Positions 18,072 through 26,400 of a stretch of DNA of 64,000 nucleotides are shown here, piece by piece; positions within the stretch are counted from its first letter, which is position 1; every line of letters starts with the position of its first letter. The stretch is taken from positions 1 to 64,000 of the forward strand of contig JACJYY010000006.1 of the NCBI GenBank assembly GCA_020635875.1, written 5' to 3'. The stretch is from Flavobacteriales bacterium (GTDB lineage: Bacteria; Bacteroidota; Bacteroidia; Flavobacteriales; Flavobacteriaceae). The position numbers were made by a program, and so were the translations under genes. The notes beneath the pieces are model-generated. The model was not told the DNA's origin and searched no databases. It saw nothing but the letters and a program-made list of their open reading frames with translations.

Positions 18072-19385
18072 ATGAAGAAAATTATACTATTCCTGTGTGT
18101 CTTTGCTTTTATCAAAATAGATGCACAAACAACGCAAGACTCTACCACTACATACAAAAAAAGAGTTCTTGAGACATCAGAAGTCGATTTTTTAGCCAGT
18201 TATTATACGCAAAAAGGAGACAATGCAGCTGTAACAGGTGGTATTGGTACAGAAAAATTACTTGACGGAACCGGAACCTTAGTTATTTCTGTACCCCTAA
18301 ACGCTGATGATGTCCTTACCATTGATGCAGGTGTATCAGCATATACTTCTGCTTCGTCAAGTAACATCAATCCCTTTGACTCCAATTACGCAACTCCATT
18401 CCAAGCATCCAGCGGAGCATCCAGCGGAGACGTATGGACCAATTTTACAGGAAATTATAGCCATAGTTCAGATGATCGAAATACTATTTATGCGGCAAAA
18501 TTATCTGTCTCTTCAGAATTCGACTATTTTTCGATTGGTTTTGGGGGGAATTATGCTCGATTATTTAATGAAAAAAATACCGAAATCAGCATAAAAGGTA
18601 ACGCTTATTTGGATACATGGAGACCGATTTACCCCATGGAATTAAGGCCTTTTGATAAAGGTGGAAACGGTTTAAATAATCGTCTATTCATTCAAAACAC
18701 CATCACAGGAAACTCTAATTACGCTCCTCAATTCACGTCATTTGACAACAAAACACGAAACTCCTATTCTGTAGGCGTAGGCTTTTCTCAGATTCTACAC
18801 AAAAAAGTTCAAGGCTCTTTAGAACTTGATTTTGTCAAGCAAACAGGATTGTTATCCACCCCTTTTCAGAGAGTCTATTTTGGAGATGTCGCCGACTCAT
18901 TTATAGATAATTTTCAACTTGCAGATGCCATAGAACGACTCCCTAATTCTAGATTAAAAATTGCAACAGGCGGTCGTTTAAACTGGTATCTCAATGAGAT
19001 TTTTACAGTGCGTACTTTTTATCGTTATTATTTTGACGATTGGGGAATCAACTCCCATACAGCAAGTATCGAAATCCCTATCAAAATAACATACAAATTT
19101 ACCTTATACCCGTCTTATAGATTTTACAATCAAACTGCAGCAAATTATTTCAATCCTTACGAAGGAGCGCTATCTACAGACGCTTTTTATACATCAGATT
19201 ATGATTTATCAGGATACTCCTCTAACCAGTTTGGTTTTGGAATTTCCTATACAGATATTTTTGCCAAAACACACCTTTGGAAATTTGGACTTAAAAATAT
19301 TGATTTAAAATTCTATCAATACAATAGAAACACTACCTTTAGGTCTAGTATCATTACTACTGGTTTAAAATTTATAATGGATTAA
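18072..19385 (+). CDS. DUF3570 outer-membrane protein
   Basis: This 437-residue exported protein has a signal peptide ending IKIDAQ near residue 19 and is predicted to be rich in beta strands. Its many short amphipathic stretches alternate with polar turns, and there is a terminal strand-like segment (SSIITTGLKFIM). It matches the DUF3570 pattern, including the N-terminal EVDFLASYYTQKGDNAAVTG region and the late TFRSSIITTGLK. It is probably an outer-membrane beta-barrel. It starts 2 bp behind the DUF4266 lipoprotein gene and ends the thioredoxin-ApbE-DUF4266-DUF3570 cassette. No function is established for the family. Confidence 0.82.
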   Translation: MKKIILFLCVFAFIKIDAQTTQDSTTTYKKRVLETSEVDFLASYYTQKGDNAAVTGGIGTEKLLDGTGTLVISVPLNADDVLTIDAGVSAYTSASSSNINPFDSNYATPFQASSGASSGDVWTNFTGNYSHSSDDRNTIYAAKLSVSSEFDYFSIGFGGNYARLFNEKNTEISIKGNAYLDTWRPIYPMELRPFDKGGNGLNNRLFIQNTITGNSNYAPQFTSFDNKTRNSYSVGVGFSQILHKKVQGSLELDFVKQTGLLSTPFQRVYFGDVADSFIDNFQLADAIERLPNSRLKIATGGRLNWYLNEIFTVRTFYRYYFDDWGINSHTASIEIPIKITYKFTLYPSYRFYNQTAANYFNPYEGALSTDAFYTSDYDLSGYSSNQFGFGISYTDIFAKTHLWKFGLKNIDLKFYQYNRNTTFRSSIITTGLKFIMD

Positions 19386-19400
19386 CTCAAAATTCGCATA

Positions 19401-20936
19401 ATGAGTCCAAAAAATATTTTTATTTTCTCTTCGTTACTAGCCATTGGATTAATTATTTCTCTTTCGTTGCTAAACGCCAGCTTTTTATGGCTTTTAGTAG
19501 TTGTAGCACCAATAGTACTTATCGGTATTATGGATATGCTACAAACCAAACATACGATACGACGAAATTTTCCTGTCATTGGAAACTTTAGATACATACT
19601 GGAAAAGATTCGACCTGAAATTATGCAGTATTTTGTCGAAACAGATACCGAAGGTCGTCCTATCGACCGACTAAATAGATCAGTTATTTATCAGCGTGCC
19701 AAAAAAGTAAATGATACCACACCTTTTGGTACTCAACTAAATGTATATGATGTGGGTTATGAATGGATGAATCACTCCATTTATGCACTAAATAAGACAC
19801 AAACTGTAAAGGAACTCAGGGTACTTGTCGGAGGTAAAGATTGTACTCAACCCTACAATGCCAGTATATTAAACATATCTGCGATGAGTTTTGGATCATT
19901 AAGTAAAAATGCCATTGTGGCCATGAATACAGGCGCTAAAATCGGCAACTTTGCACAAAACACAGGAGAAGGAGGCCTTAGTCCATATCACCTAGAATCA
20001 GGTGGAGATTTGATATGGCAAATAGGTACTGGATACTATGGATGTCGTACAAATGAAGGGAAATTCTGTCCAGATACCTTCCAAGAAAAAGCCTCCTTAG
20101 AAGCTGTTAAAATGATAGAGATTAAAATCTCACAAGGAGCTAAACCTGGTCATGGCGGTATCTTACCCGCTATAAAAAACACTCCTGAAATAGCTACCAT
20201 AAGAGGTATTGAACCTTATGTTGACATCTATTCTCCCCCTTCTCATACGGCATTTTCCGATGCTTATGAATTAATGACTTTTGTACAACAATTAAGGCAA
20301 TTGTCTGGCGGTAAGCCCATAGGATTTAAATTATGCATTGGTAAAAAATCAGAGTTTGAGGACATCTGCAAAGCTATGATTTCGACAAAAATTAAACCTG
20401 ATTTTATAGCAATTGATGGTGGTGAAGGCGGAACTGGAGCCGCTCCTGTCGAATTTTCAAATTCGTTAGGTATGCCACTAAGAGATGGACTTGCATTTGC
20501 TGTTGATACATTAACAAAATATGATTTAAAAGAGGAGATCAAAGTTATTGCATCTGGCAAAGTATTCACAGGATTTGATATTGCCAGATCAATCGCTCTA
20601 GGAGCTGATATGGTAAATAGTGCAAGAGCTATGATGCTTGCTACAGGATGTATTCAGGCCTTACGATGTCACTCTAATACTTGTCCAGCAGGTGTAGCCA
20701 CACAGGACGAAAGTTTGATGAGCGGATTAGTAGTCTCAGATAAAGCGCAACGAGTGGCTAATTTTCATGAAGAAACAATTAAAAGTTTTAGTGATCTATT
20801 GGCAGCATCAGGCATTAAAAAACCGTCTGAACTAACTAGAGAACATATCAATCGACGAACAAGTATAAACGAAGTACAAAAGTACAGTGACATATATCCC
20901 TATTTTAGAGAAGGAAGACATCTGGAGGTAAATTAA
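19401..20936 (+). CDS. FMN-binding glutamate synthase family protein
   Basis: This 511-residue protein resembles the FMN/iron-sulfur synthase domain of glutamate synthase without the glutaminase and central domains. Two membrane segments come first (about residues 5-45). The catalytic barrel follows with SAMSFGSLSKNAIVAMNTGA, NTGEGGLSPYH, GAKPGHGGILP, IAIDGGEGGTGAAP and GADMVNSARAMMLATGC. The cysteines C-x5-C-x4-C (GCIQALRCHSNTC) fit the 3Fe-4S cluster of the family. Such stand-alone, membrane-tethered versions are common, but their reaction is not proven. The following helical gene, 6 bp away, may work with it. Confidence 0.88.
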   Translation: MSPKNIFIFSSLLAIGLIISLSLLNASFLWLLVVVAPIVLIGIMDMLQTKHTIRRNFPVIGNFRYILEKIRPEIMQYFVETDTEGRPIDRLNRSVIYQRAKKVNDTTPFGTQLNVYDVGYEWMNHSIYALNKTQTVKELRVLVGGKDCTQPYNASILNISAMSFGSLSKNAIVAMNTGAKIGNFAQNTGEGGLSPYHLESGGDLIWQIGTGYYGCRTNEGKFCPDTFQEKASLEAVKMIEIKISQGAKPGHGGILPAIKNTPEIATIRGIEPYVDIYSPPSHTAFSDAYELMTFVQQLRQLSGGKPIGFKLCIGKKSEFEDICKAMISTKIKPDFIAIDGGEGGTGAAPVEFSNSLGMPLRDGLAFAVDTLTKYDLKEEIKVIASGKVFTGFDIARSIALGADMVNSARAMMLATGCIQALRCHSNTCPAGVATQDESLMSGLVVSDKAQRVANFHEETIKSFSDLLAASGIKKPSELTREHINRRTSINEVQKYSDIYPYFREGRHLEVN

Positions 20937-20942
20937 TATAAA

Positions 20943-21455
20943 ATGTTCGAACCAAAAATCACACTAGACGACATTCTAACCACTCGTTATCATAAAGATG
21001 AAATGGTCGCCTACCTTAAGAACAACTCTAACGAATATCTGAATGCAATTGAACTCATTACATCCGATGCACATCCACAAGCATGGCGTTGCGCTTGGTT
21101 AGTGGGACATTGCATGAAAAAGAATGACCCATTAATTCAATCTAAAATTGAGTCTATAATAGATGCCATTCTCTACAAAAAAGAAGGTCATCAAAGAGAA
21201 CTCCTGAAAATTCTGTACAAAATGCAATTAACTGATGAACAGGAGGGCAAACTGTTTAATCTCTGCATGACAATATGGGAAACCATCGGCAAAACCGCAT
21301 CTGTTCGGATTACAGCTTTTAAATTTTTGATTACAACACTCAAAAAATATCCTGAACTGAAAAATGAAATTGATTTTTTGACACAGGAACAATACACCGA
21401 AAGTTTAAGCTCTGGCTTAAAACATTCTTTCAACAAAATGGTTAGTTCTGTTTAA
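20943..21455 (+). CDS. Hypothetical alpha-helical protein
   Basis: No family is recognised with confidence. The 170 residues are predicted to be almost all helical and are arranged like HEAT-type helix pairs (SDAHPQAWRCAWLVGHCMKK, GHQRELLKILYKM, SVRITAFKFLITTLKKYPEL). There is no signal peptide, so it should be cytoplasmic. It starts 6 bp after the glutamate-synthase-like gene, which suggests one transcript and perhaps a shared function, but the sequence gives no direct evidence of one. Confidence 0.7.
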   Translation: MFEPKITLDDILTTRYHKDEMVAYLKNNSNEYLNAIELITSDAHPQAWRCAWLVGHCMKKNDPLIQSKIESIIDAILYKKEGHQRELLKILYKMQLTDEQEGKLFNLCMTIWETIGKTASVRITAFKFLITTLKKYPELKNEIDFLTQEQYTESLSSGLKHSFNKMVSSV

Positions 21456-21497
21456 AAGTGAAATCTTTTTAAGATTTTTGCATACAAATAGATTACT

Positions 21498-23057
21498 GTG
21501 CAGACTCAATTAACATTCAAGCGTTCTTTCGTAACTGGTTTTATTTTTCTTTTATCTATAGGCATTTACGCCCAAGATAGCTTACGTATTGACAAATATA
21601 ACAACCGATATAGATTCAGTTATGAAACGGTCAGAATGCCATGGGAACCCGATATGGGCTTTGTAGGTATTGGATTCGATTTGTTTAACATAATCAACCA
21701 ATCAGACTGTATCTATTTGGGCATAAACTCCTACTCTGCGGTAACAGGCTCTCGACCTGGATTGATTACTTTTGGTGTTGCTGGTGGTTATCGACGAGAA
21801 GTTCTATTCGACAACTTTTACATTGATTTAGGAGGATTTGTTGGCGGTGGCGGTGGTGGTGGTGCTGCAGATGGTGGTGGATTAATCGTGAGACCCCATT
21901 TTACTATTGAGCAACAATTCAAAAACGTTGGTTTTTTTGTAGGAGTATCTCATATCGAATTCCCTACGGGTGCTATAGGCAGTACCAGTATTAATGCTGG
22001 TATTAGTATAAACAGTTACAACTTCTTTGAAAGTAGCAACAAAAAACCTTCCGATTTTCTTGACAAAGAAACACCAAGAGCTAGTACCATAAGAGTAGCC
22101 GTTGCAGGTACACAATATTATAATTTTGGTCCCAAAACATCTGTCGAACGACCTCAAATCAATACTGGCATCGTACGATTGGGAGGCGTACAATTAGAAC
22201 GTTACCTTACCCCTTATTGGTATGGATTATTAAAGCTCAATGGCGCCGTAACTGGTGGTGCAGATGGATACATGAGTTTATTGGTTGGAATTGGAGCAAA
22301 GCTCCCTCTACTAAAAGACCGATTGTCTCTGGAAACAAGGATTCTTGGGGGACCTAGTGGTGGTGGTTCGATTGAATCAGGTGGTGGAGCTACAGCACAA
22401 TATGAAGTAGGCGGTCGAATCCGACTATTAAACTCTTTTGATTTGAAATTAATGTATGGAAAAACTCTTTCTCCATGGGGAGACTTTTCGGCAGATCATA
22501 TAGAGGTCAGTATAGGCAAATCTTTTGAAAGCCTTTATCCAAAAGAAAGTTCAGAGACGCCTTCATCATTTACTGTTTCTGGCACAGATTACAAAAGGAA
22601 TAAAATTGCCTTCTTAACCCACAACAGAACCTATTTCCCTCCCAATGCGCAAACCAAAAACAAAGGAATATATTACCTCCCCTATTTTAACTTGTTAGGA
22701 TTTGAGTTTCAGAAGTATTTAGGAGAAAGAATAACTATAAACTGTGGAACAGTGTGGGCTTATCAGGGACATTATGGCGCTTACGCCGAAGGTCTTGTAG
22801 GATTAACGTATTACCAACCCATCACTTCAACATGGAATATCAACATAAAAGGAATGCTAGGAGCTGCAGGAGGTGGAGCCATTGATGTAGGGAGTGGTTT
22901 AATGGCGCAAGCCTTTTTAGGTACCGAAAAACGGTTGAATGCTAAATGGTCAATAGGTATTTATGGGGGACAATTTGTGCCTTTAAAAGGAAATTTTACA
23001 GCGCAGATTGTTGACCTAGGAATCAAATATCATATCAATCAAGTTCTTAAGAAATAA
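21498..23057 (+). CDS. Exported protein with three copies of a Gly-rich beta module
   Basis: The family is not recognised. The 519-residue product starts with GTG at 21498, has a signal peptide ending IGIYAQ near residue 25, and is beta-rich. It is built from three homologous stretches of about 125-130 residues, starting near residues 52, 230 and 398. Each shows an aromatic strand region, then a glycine run (GGGGGGGAADGGG, GGPSGGGSIESGGG, GAAGGGAIDVGSG). The first copy has a looser match at the next step (FPTGAIGSTSINAGISI). The other two carry a G..LSPWGDFSADHIEVSI-like segment (third copy GQFVPLKGNFTAQIVDLGI). Alternating strands suggest an outer-membrane barrel or a surface fibre-like protein. 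No near neighbour shows its job. Confidence 0.78.
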   Translation: MQTQLTFKRSFVTGFIFLLSIGIYAQDSLRIDKYNNRYRFSYETVRMPWEPDMGFVGIGFDLFNIINQSDCIYLGINSYSAVTGSRPGLITFGVAGGYRREVLFDNFYIDLGGFVGGGGGGGAADGGGLIVRPHFTIEQQFKNVGFFVGVSHIEFPTGAIGSTSINAGISINSYNFFESSNKKPSDFLDKETPRASTIRVAVAGTQYYNFGPKTSVERPQINTGIVRLGGVQLERYLTPYWYGLLKLNGAVTGGADGYMSLLVGIGAKLPLLKDRLSLETRILGGPSGGGSIESGGGATAQYEVGGRIRLLNSFDLKLMYGKTLSPWGDFSADHIEVSIGKSFESLYPKESSETPSSFTVSGTDYKRNKIAFLTHNRTYFPPNAQTKNKGIYYLPYFNLLGFEFQKYLGERITINCGTVWAYQGHYGAYAEGLVGLTYYQPITSTWNINIKGMLGAAGGGAIDVGSGLMAQAFLGTEKRLNAKWSIGIYGGQFVPLKGNFTAQIVDLGIKYHINQVLKK

Positions 23058-23131
23058 ATAGTTCTAATTTTATAAGATTATTTTATTATGATTAATCATC
23101 AAGGAATCCAAGTTCACTAATAGTTCCAATT

Positions 23132-24463
23132 ATGTATAAAACTAGAACTAAACTATTTTTAATGCTCTTCTTGAATTTTATCTTTCCGGTAATTGAGCTC
23201 AACGCACAAAACGAGCTTCCTAATCCTGCACTTATTGGTTATTTTCAGAATTGGCATTCTAAAAGTGCGGATTATATCCCCCTAAATGAGGTAGATGCTC
23301 GCTATAACGTGATTATCGTTTCTTTTGCTTTGCCTAAAAGTGGAACCACCTATAATATTCATTTTAAACCCGAAGTTGACGAAGAAGAATTCATTAAACA
23401 AATCAAAGAACAAAAACAAAAAGGAAAGAAAGTACTCATTAGTGTGGGAGGTGCTACTGCTAAAGTTCAGATTAACTCCCGTAGTGAAATGGATATCTTT
23501 ACGTATTCTGTAAGTTCTATAGTTGAAAAATATGATTTTGATGGGGTTGACATCAACTTTGAAGGCGAATCAATTGCGTTAACAGGAGGAACCATAGATC
23601 AACCCATAGACCCATCCGTTGATTTTTTAATTGCTGCTCTTAAGCGACTCAAATCGGACTATAAAAAAGTAAATAACACTAACTTACTGCTTACCGTAAC
23701 ACCCGAAACCGCTAATGTTCATGGTGGACAAACCCGTTTTAGAGGATCTTGGGGGTCTTACCTACCCATCATTCAGGGACTCAAGAATGAAATAGATTTA
23801 CTTCAAATCCAACTCTATAATAGTGGCTCCATGTACGGTGTTGATGGCGAGGTGTATGAACAAGGAACTGCGGATTTTATTATCGCCATGACCGAAGCCC
23901 TAATCTATGGTTTTGACACTTATGGAGGCGAATATTACGGCTTCCCATCTGAAAAAGTAGCCGTTGGACTACCGGCTTGCGAAAAAGCAGCTGGGAGTGG
24001 TTATGTAGCACCCGAAGAGGTAAAAAAAGCAATCGATTACCTTACGGGAAAAAGTGCCCCTCCTGGAAAATACACACTACAAGACCCTTACGGTTATCCT
24101 AATCTAAGAGGTTTAATGACTTGGTCCATCAACTGGGATCACTCGGATTGCAGTAAACCGAAAGAATTTGCATCTAACTTTAAAGAGATATTCAGTCGCA
24201 CACAGTTAGAAAGGCATCGCCTTAAAACGTTAAAATTTTATCCTGTGGCAGGTACAGATTGGGTGCAAGTCAATGCAGACAAATTATTTCATGACACAAC
24301 CATCCAAATCACAACTATTGACGGAGAGTTAATGCTGGAACAAATCAATCTATTACAAGACGAAATCTGCATTGATTTGTCTTGTTTCGAAAACGGATTA
24401 TATTTAGTAAAACTAGTATCTCCTACTAAAGGAACATTCATTTATAAAACATTACGCAATTAG
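23132..24463 (+). CDS. GH18 family glycoside hydrolase with type IX sorting tail
   Basis: This secreted chitinase-like protein of 443 residues has a signal peptide ending IELNAQ and a GH18 barrel at about residues 30-360. The GH18 strand motif reads FDGVDINFEGE: Asp137, Asp140, then Asn142 where most chitinases have Asp, and Glu144, the catalytic acid. KVLISVGGATAK is the second GH18 mark, and LMTWSINWD the last. The final 80 residues (LKTLKFYPVAGTDW to FIYKTLRN) fit the type IX secretion C-terminal sorting domain, so the enzyme is likely exported through the Por system. The Asn at the second-last Asp position may lower or alter chitin cleavage. The family also contains endo-beta-N-acetylglucosaminidases. 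Confidence 0.87.
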   Translation: MYKTRTKLFLMLFLNFIFPVIELNAQNELPNPALIGYFQNWHSKSADYIPLNEVDARYNVIIVSFALPKSGTTYNIHFKPEVDEEEFIKQIKEQKQKGKKVLISVGGATAKVQINSRSEMDIFTYSVSSIVEKYDFDGVDINFEGESIALTGGTIDQPIDPSVDFLIAALKRLKSDYKKVNNTNLLLTVTPETANVHGGQTRFRGSWGSYLPIIQGLKNEIDLLQIQLYNSGSMYGVDGEVYEQGTADFIIAMTEALIYGFDTYGGEYYGFPSEKVAVGLPACEKAAGSGYVAPEEVKKAIDYLTGKSAPPGKYTLQDPYGYPNLRGLMTWSINWDHSDCSKPKEFASNFKEIFSRTQLERHRLKTLKFYPVAGTDWVQVNADKLFHDTTIQITTIDGELMLEQINLLQDEICIDLSCFENGLYLVKLVSPTKGTFIYKTLRN

Positions 24464-24489
24464 CGAATTTTAAATTAATATCCCATAAA

Positions 24490-25416
24490 ATGCAACTACT
24501 GATTTTTATACTGGCCTATCCGATTTTATGGCTGACATCAATACTTCCGTTCCCGCTTTTTTATCTCTTTTCGGATTTTGTTTTCTTTTTAATATTTCAT
24601 GTTTTTAAGTACAGACGATCAGTAGTAAAAAATAACATTGCACTAGCCCTACCCCACTTATCCGAAAAAGAAAGAGCAACAATTGAACGTAAGTTTTACC
24701 GTCACATGTGTGACTTGTTTTTGGAAATGATCAAATCCATGACCATGTCCAAAAGGGAAATCAAAAAACGATTCGTTTTTACCAATATTGAATTGCTTAA
24801 AGAATACGAAAAAAGAGGTAAAAGCATTATTGTCATGTGCTCTCATTATGGCAATTGGGAATGGATGATGAGTATGGCGCTACACATGGATTCAAAGGGT
24901 TATGCCATTTATTCACGGTTAGGAAACAAATACTTTGATCAACTCGTTCGTAAAATTAGAGCTCGATTTGACGGTCACTTGATCGTTACAAACGATACGA
25001 TTCGTGTCATTACAGATAACAAAGAAAAAGGTATATTGGCCGGGTATGGATTTGCCAGCGACCAATCTCCTATGTTACAACGGTCTTTCTACTGGGATGA
25101 CTTTATGGGAGTAGAAGTACCCGTACACACAGGCGCAGAAATGTTAGCCAAACGCCTTGATTTAAACATGATTTTTGCTGGTGTCAAAAAAATAAAGAGA
25201 GGGTATTACGAGGCTACTTTTGAAGAATTAGTAGACCACCCCAGAGAGCACGAAGACTATGTGATTTCGAGCATGTTCTTGCGAAAGGCTGAGAAACAAA
25301 TCTACGAAGCACCAGAATATTACTTATGGACGCATAAACGTTGGAAACATGCAGGCAAAAAGCATGAGGTGGTACGTGAATTAGTAGAGAAGAAAAAAAC
25401 GTCTTCTGATGTCTAA
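24490..25416 (+). CDS. LpxL/HtrB-family lipid A acyltransferase
   Basis: This inner-membrane acyltransferase of 308 residues transfers a secondary acyl chain to lipid A. An N-terminal membrane segment (about residues 5-35) is followed by the family's HX4E catalytic motif, read as SHYGNWEWMM. The KRSVVKNNIALALPHL-like stretch near residue 45 (YRRSVVKNNIALALPHL) and the ASDQSPMLQRSFYW block are also typical. The gene overlaps the next one by 8 bp. Whether it adds lauroyl, myristoyl or an iso-branched chain cannot be read from the sequence. Confidence 0.9.
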   Translation: MQLLIFILAYPILWLTSILPFPLFYLFSDFVFFLIFHVFKYRRSVVKNNIALALPHLSEKERATIERKFYRHMCDLFLEMIKSMTMSKREIKKRFVFTNIELLKEYEKRGKSIIVMCSHYGNWEWMMSMALHMDSKGYAIYSRLGNKYFDQLVRKIRARFDGHLIVTNDTIRVITDNKEKGILAGYGFASDQSPMLQRSFYWDDFMGVEVPVHTGAEMLAKRLDLNMIFAGVKKIKRGYYEATFEELVDHPREHEDYVISSMFLRKAEKQIYEAPEYYLWTHKRWKHAGKKHEVVRELVEKKKTSSDV

Positions 25417-26398
25417 CATTAATCAAAAACCATTGCGCTGGGGTATCATTGGTTGTGGTAGTGTAACTGAAATTAAAAGCGGTCCTGCCTACCAACTAAC
25501 TGATGGATTTGAACTCTATGCTGTGATGCGTCGCGATGCAGACAAAGCAAAGGATTACGCTGAGCGTCATGGAGTAGCTAAATACACAATAGATGCGGAT
25601 GAGCTCATTAACGACCCAAAAATTGATGCTGTTTATATTGCGACTCCACCAGATTCTCATCTAGAATATGCTTTAAAAGTAGCCAAAGCAGGTAAACCAT
25701 GTGTTATTGAAAAACCGTTGGCTCCTAGCTATGCTGACTGTCTTACAATTACTCAAACATTTAAAGAAAAAGGGATACCTCTTTTTGTGGCGTTTTACAG
25801 ACGTTCATTACCTCGTTTTAATCAGATTAAAGAATGGTTAGACCACGATAAAATAGGAGCCATTAGACATATCTCATGGCAATTCAGCAAACCTGCCAAT
25901 GACCTAGACATAAGGGGTACATACAACTGGCGAACGGATGCAAAAATAGCTGTAGGTGGTTATTTTGACGATTTAGCCTCGCATGGATTAGATTTGTTTT
26001 GTATGCTTTTGGGCAACGTAAAAGAAGCTCAAGGCATCTCTATTAACCAACAAGGTTTATATACAGCAAAGGATGCTATTGTTGCCAATTGGTTATATGA
26101 AAGTGGAGTAACGGGTTCTGGTCATTGGAATTTTGGCACACATAATAGAGAAGATATCGTTTCCATTTATGGCAATATGGGCAAAATTACCTTTTCTGTT
26201 TTTGGCGAAGTTCCATTGGTGTTAGAGACCAATGAACATAAAGAAGAACTGTTTATTGAGAACCCTACCCATATTCAATTGTATCATGTCCAGAACCTCA
26301 AAAAAGAACTTTTGGATAACACCTTTAAACATCCATCCACTGGAGAAACCGCCACACACACGGCTTGGATTATGGACAAAATCCTTGGCAAATTATAA
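25409..26398 (+). CDS. Gfo/Idh/MocA family oxidoreductase
   Basis: This 329-residue cytoplasmic NAD(P)-dependent oxidoreductase begins with a Rossmann fold (WGIIGCGSVTEIKSGPAYQ) and continues with the AVYIATPPDSHLEYA and VIEKPLAPSY blocks. EKP with the following Lys-rich region is the family's catalytic loop. The C-terminal alpha/beta domain contains GGYFDDLASHGLDLF, where the GxxxDxxxHxxD pattern provides the usual catalytic His. It acts on a sugar or inositol derivative of unknown identity. It overlaps the acyltransferase gene by 8 bp and faces the rubredoxin-tailed gene with a 2-bp gap. Confidence 0.87.
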   Translation: MSNINQKPLRWGIIGCGSVTEIKSGPAYQLTDGFELYAVMRRDADKAKDYAERHGVAKYTIDADELINDPKIDAVYIATPPDSHLEYALKVAKAGKPCVIEKPLAPSYADCLTITQTFKEKGIPLFVAFYRRSLPRFNQIKEWLDHDKIGAIRHISWQFSKPANDLDIRGTYNWRTDAKIAVGGYFDDLASHGLDLFCMLLGNVKEAQGISINQQGLYTAKDAIVANWLYESGVTGSGHWNFGTHNREDIVSIYGNMGKITFSVFGEVPLVLETNEHKEELFIENPTHIQLYHVQNLKKELLDNTFKHPSTGETATHTAWIMDKILGKL

Positions 26399-26400
26399 AT

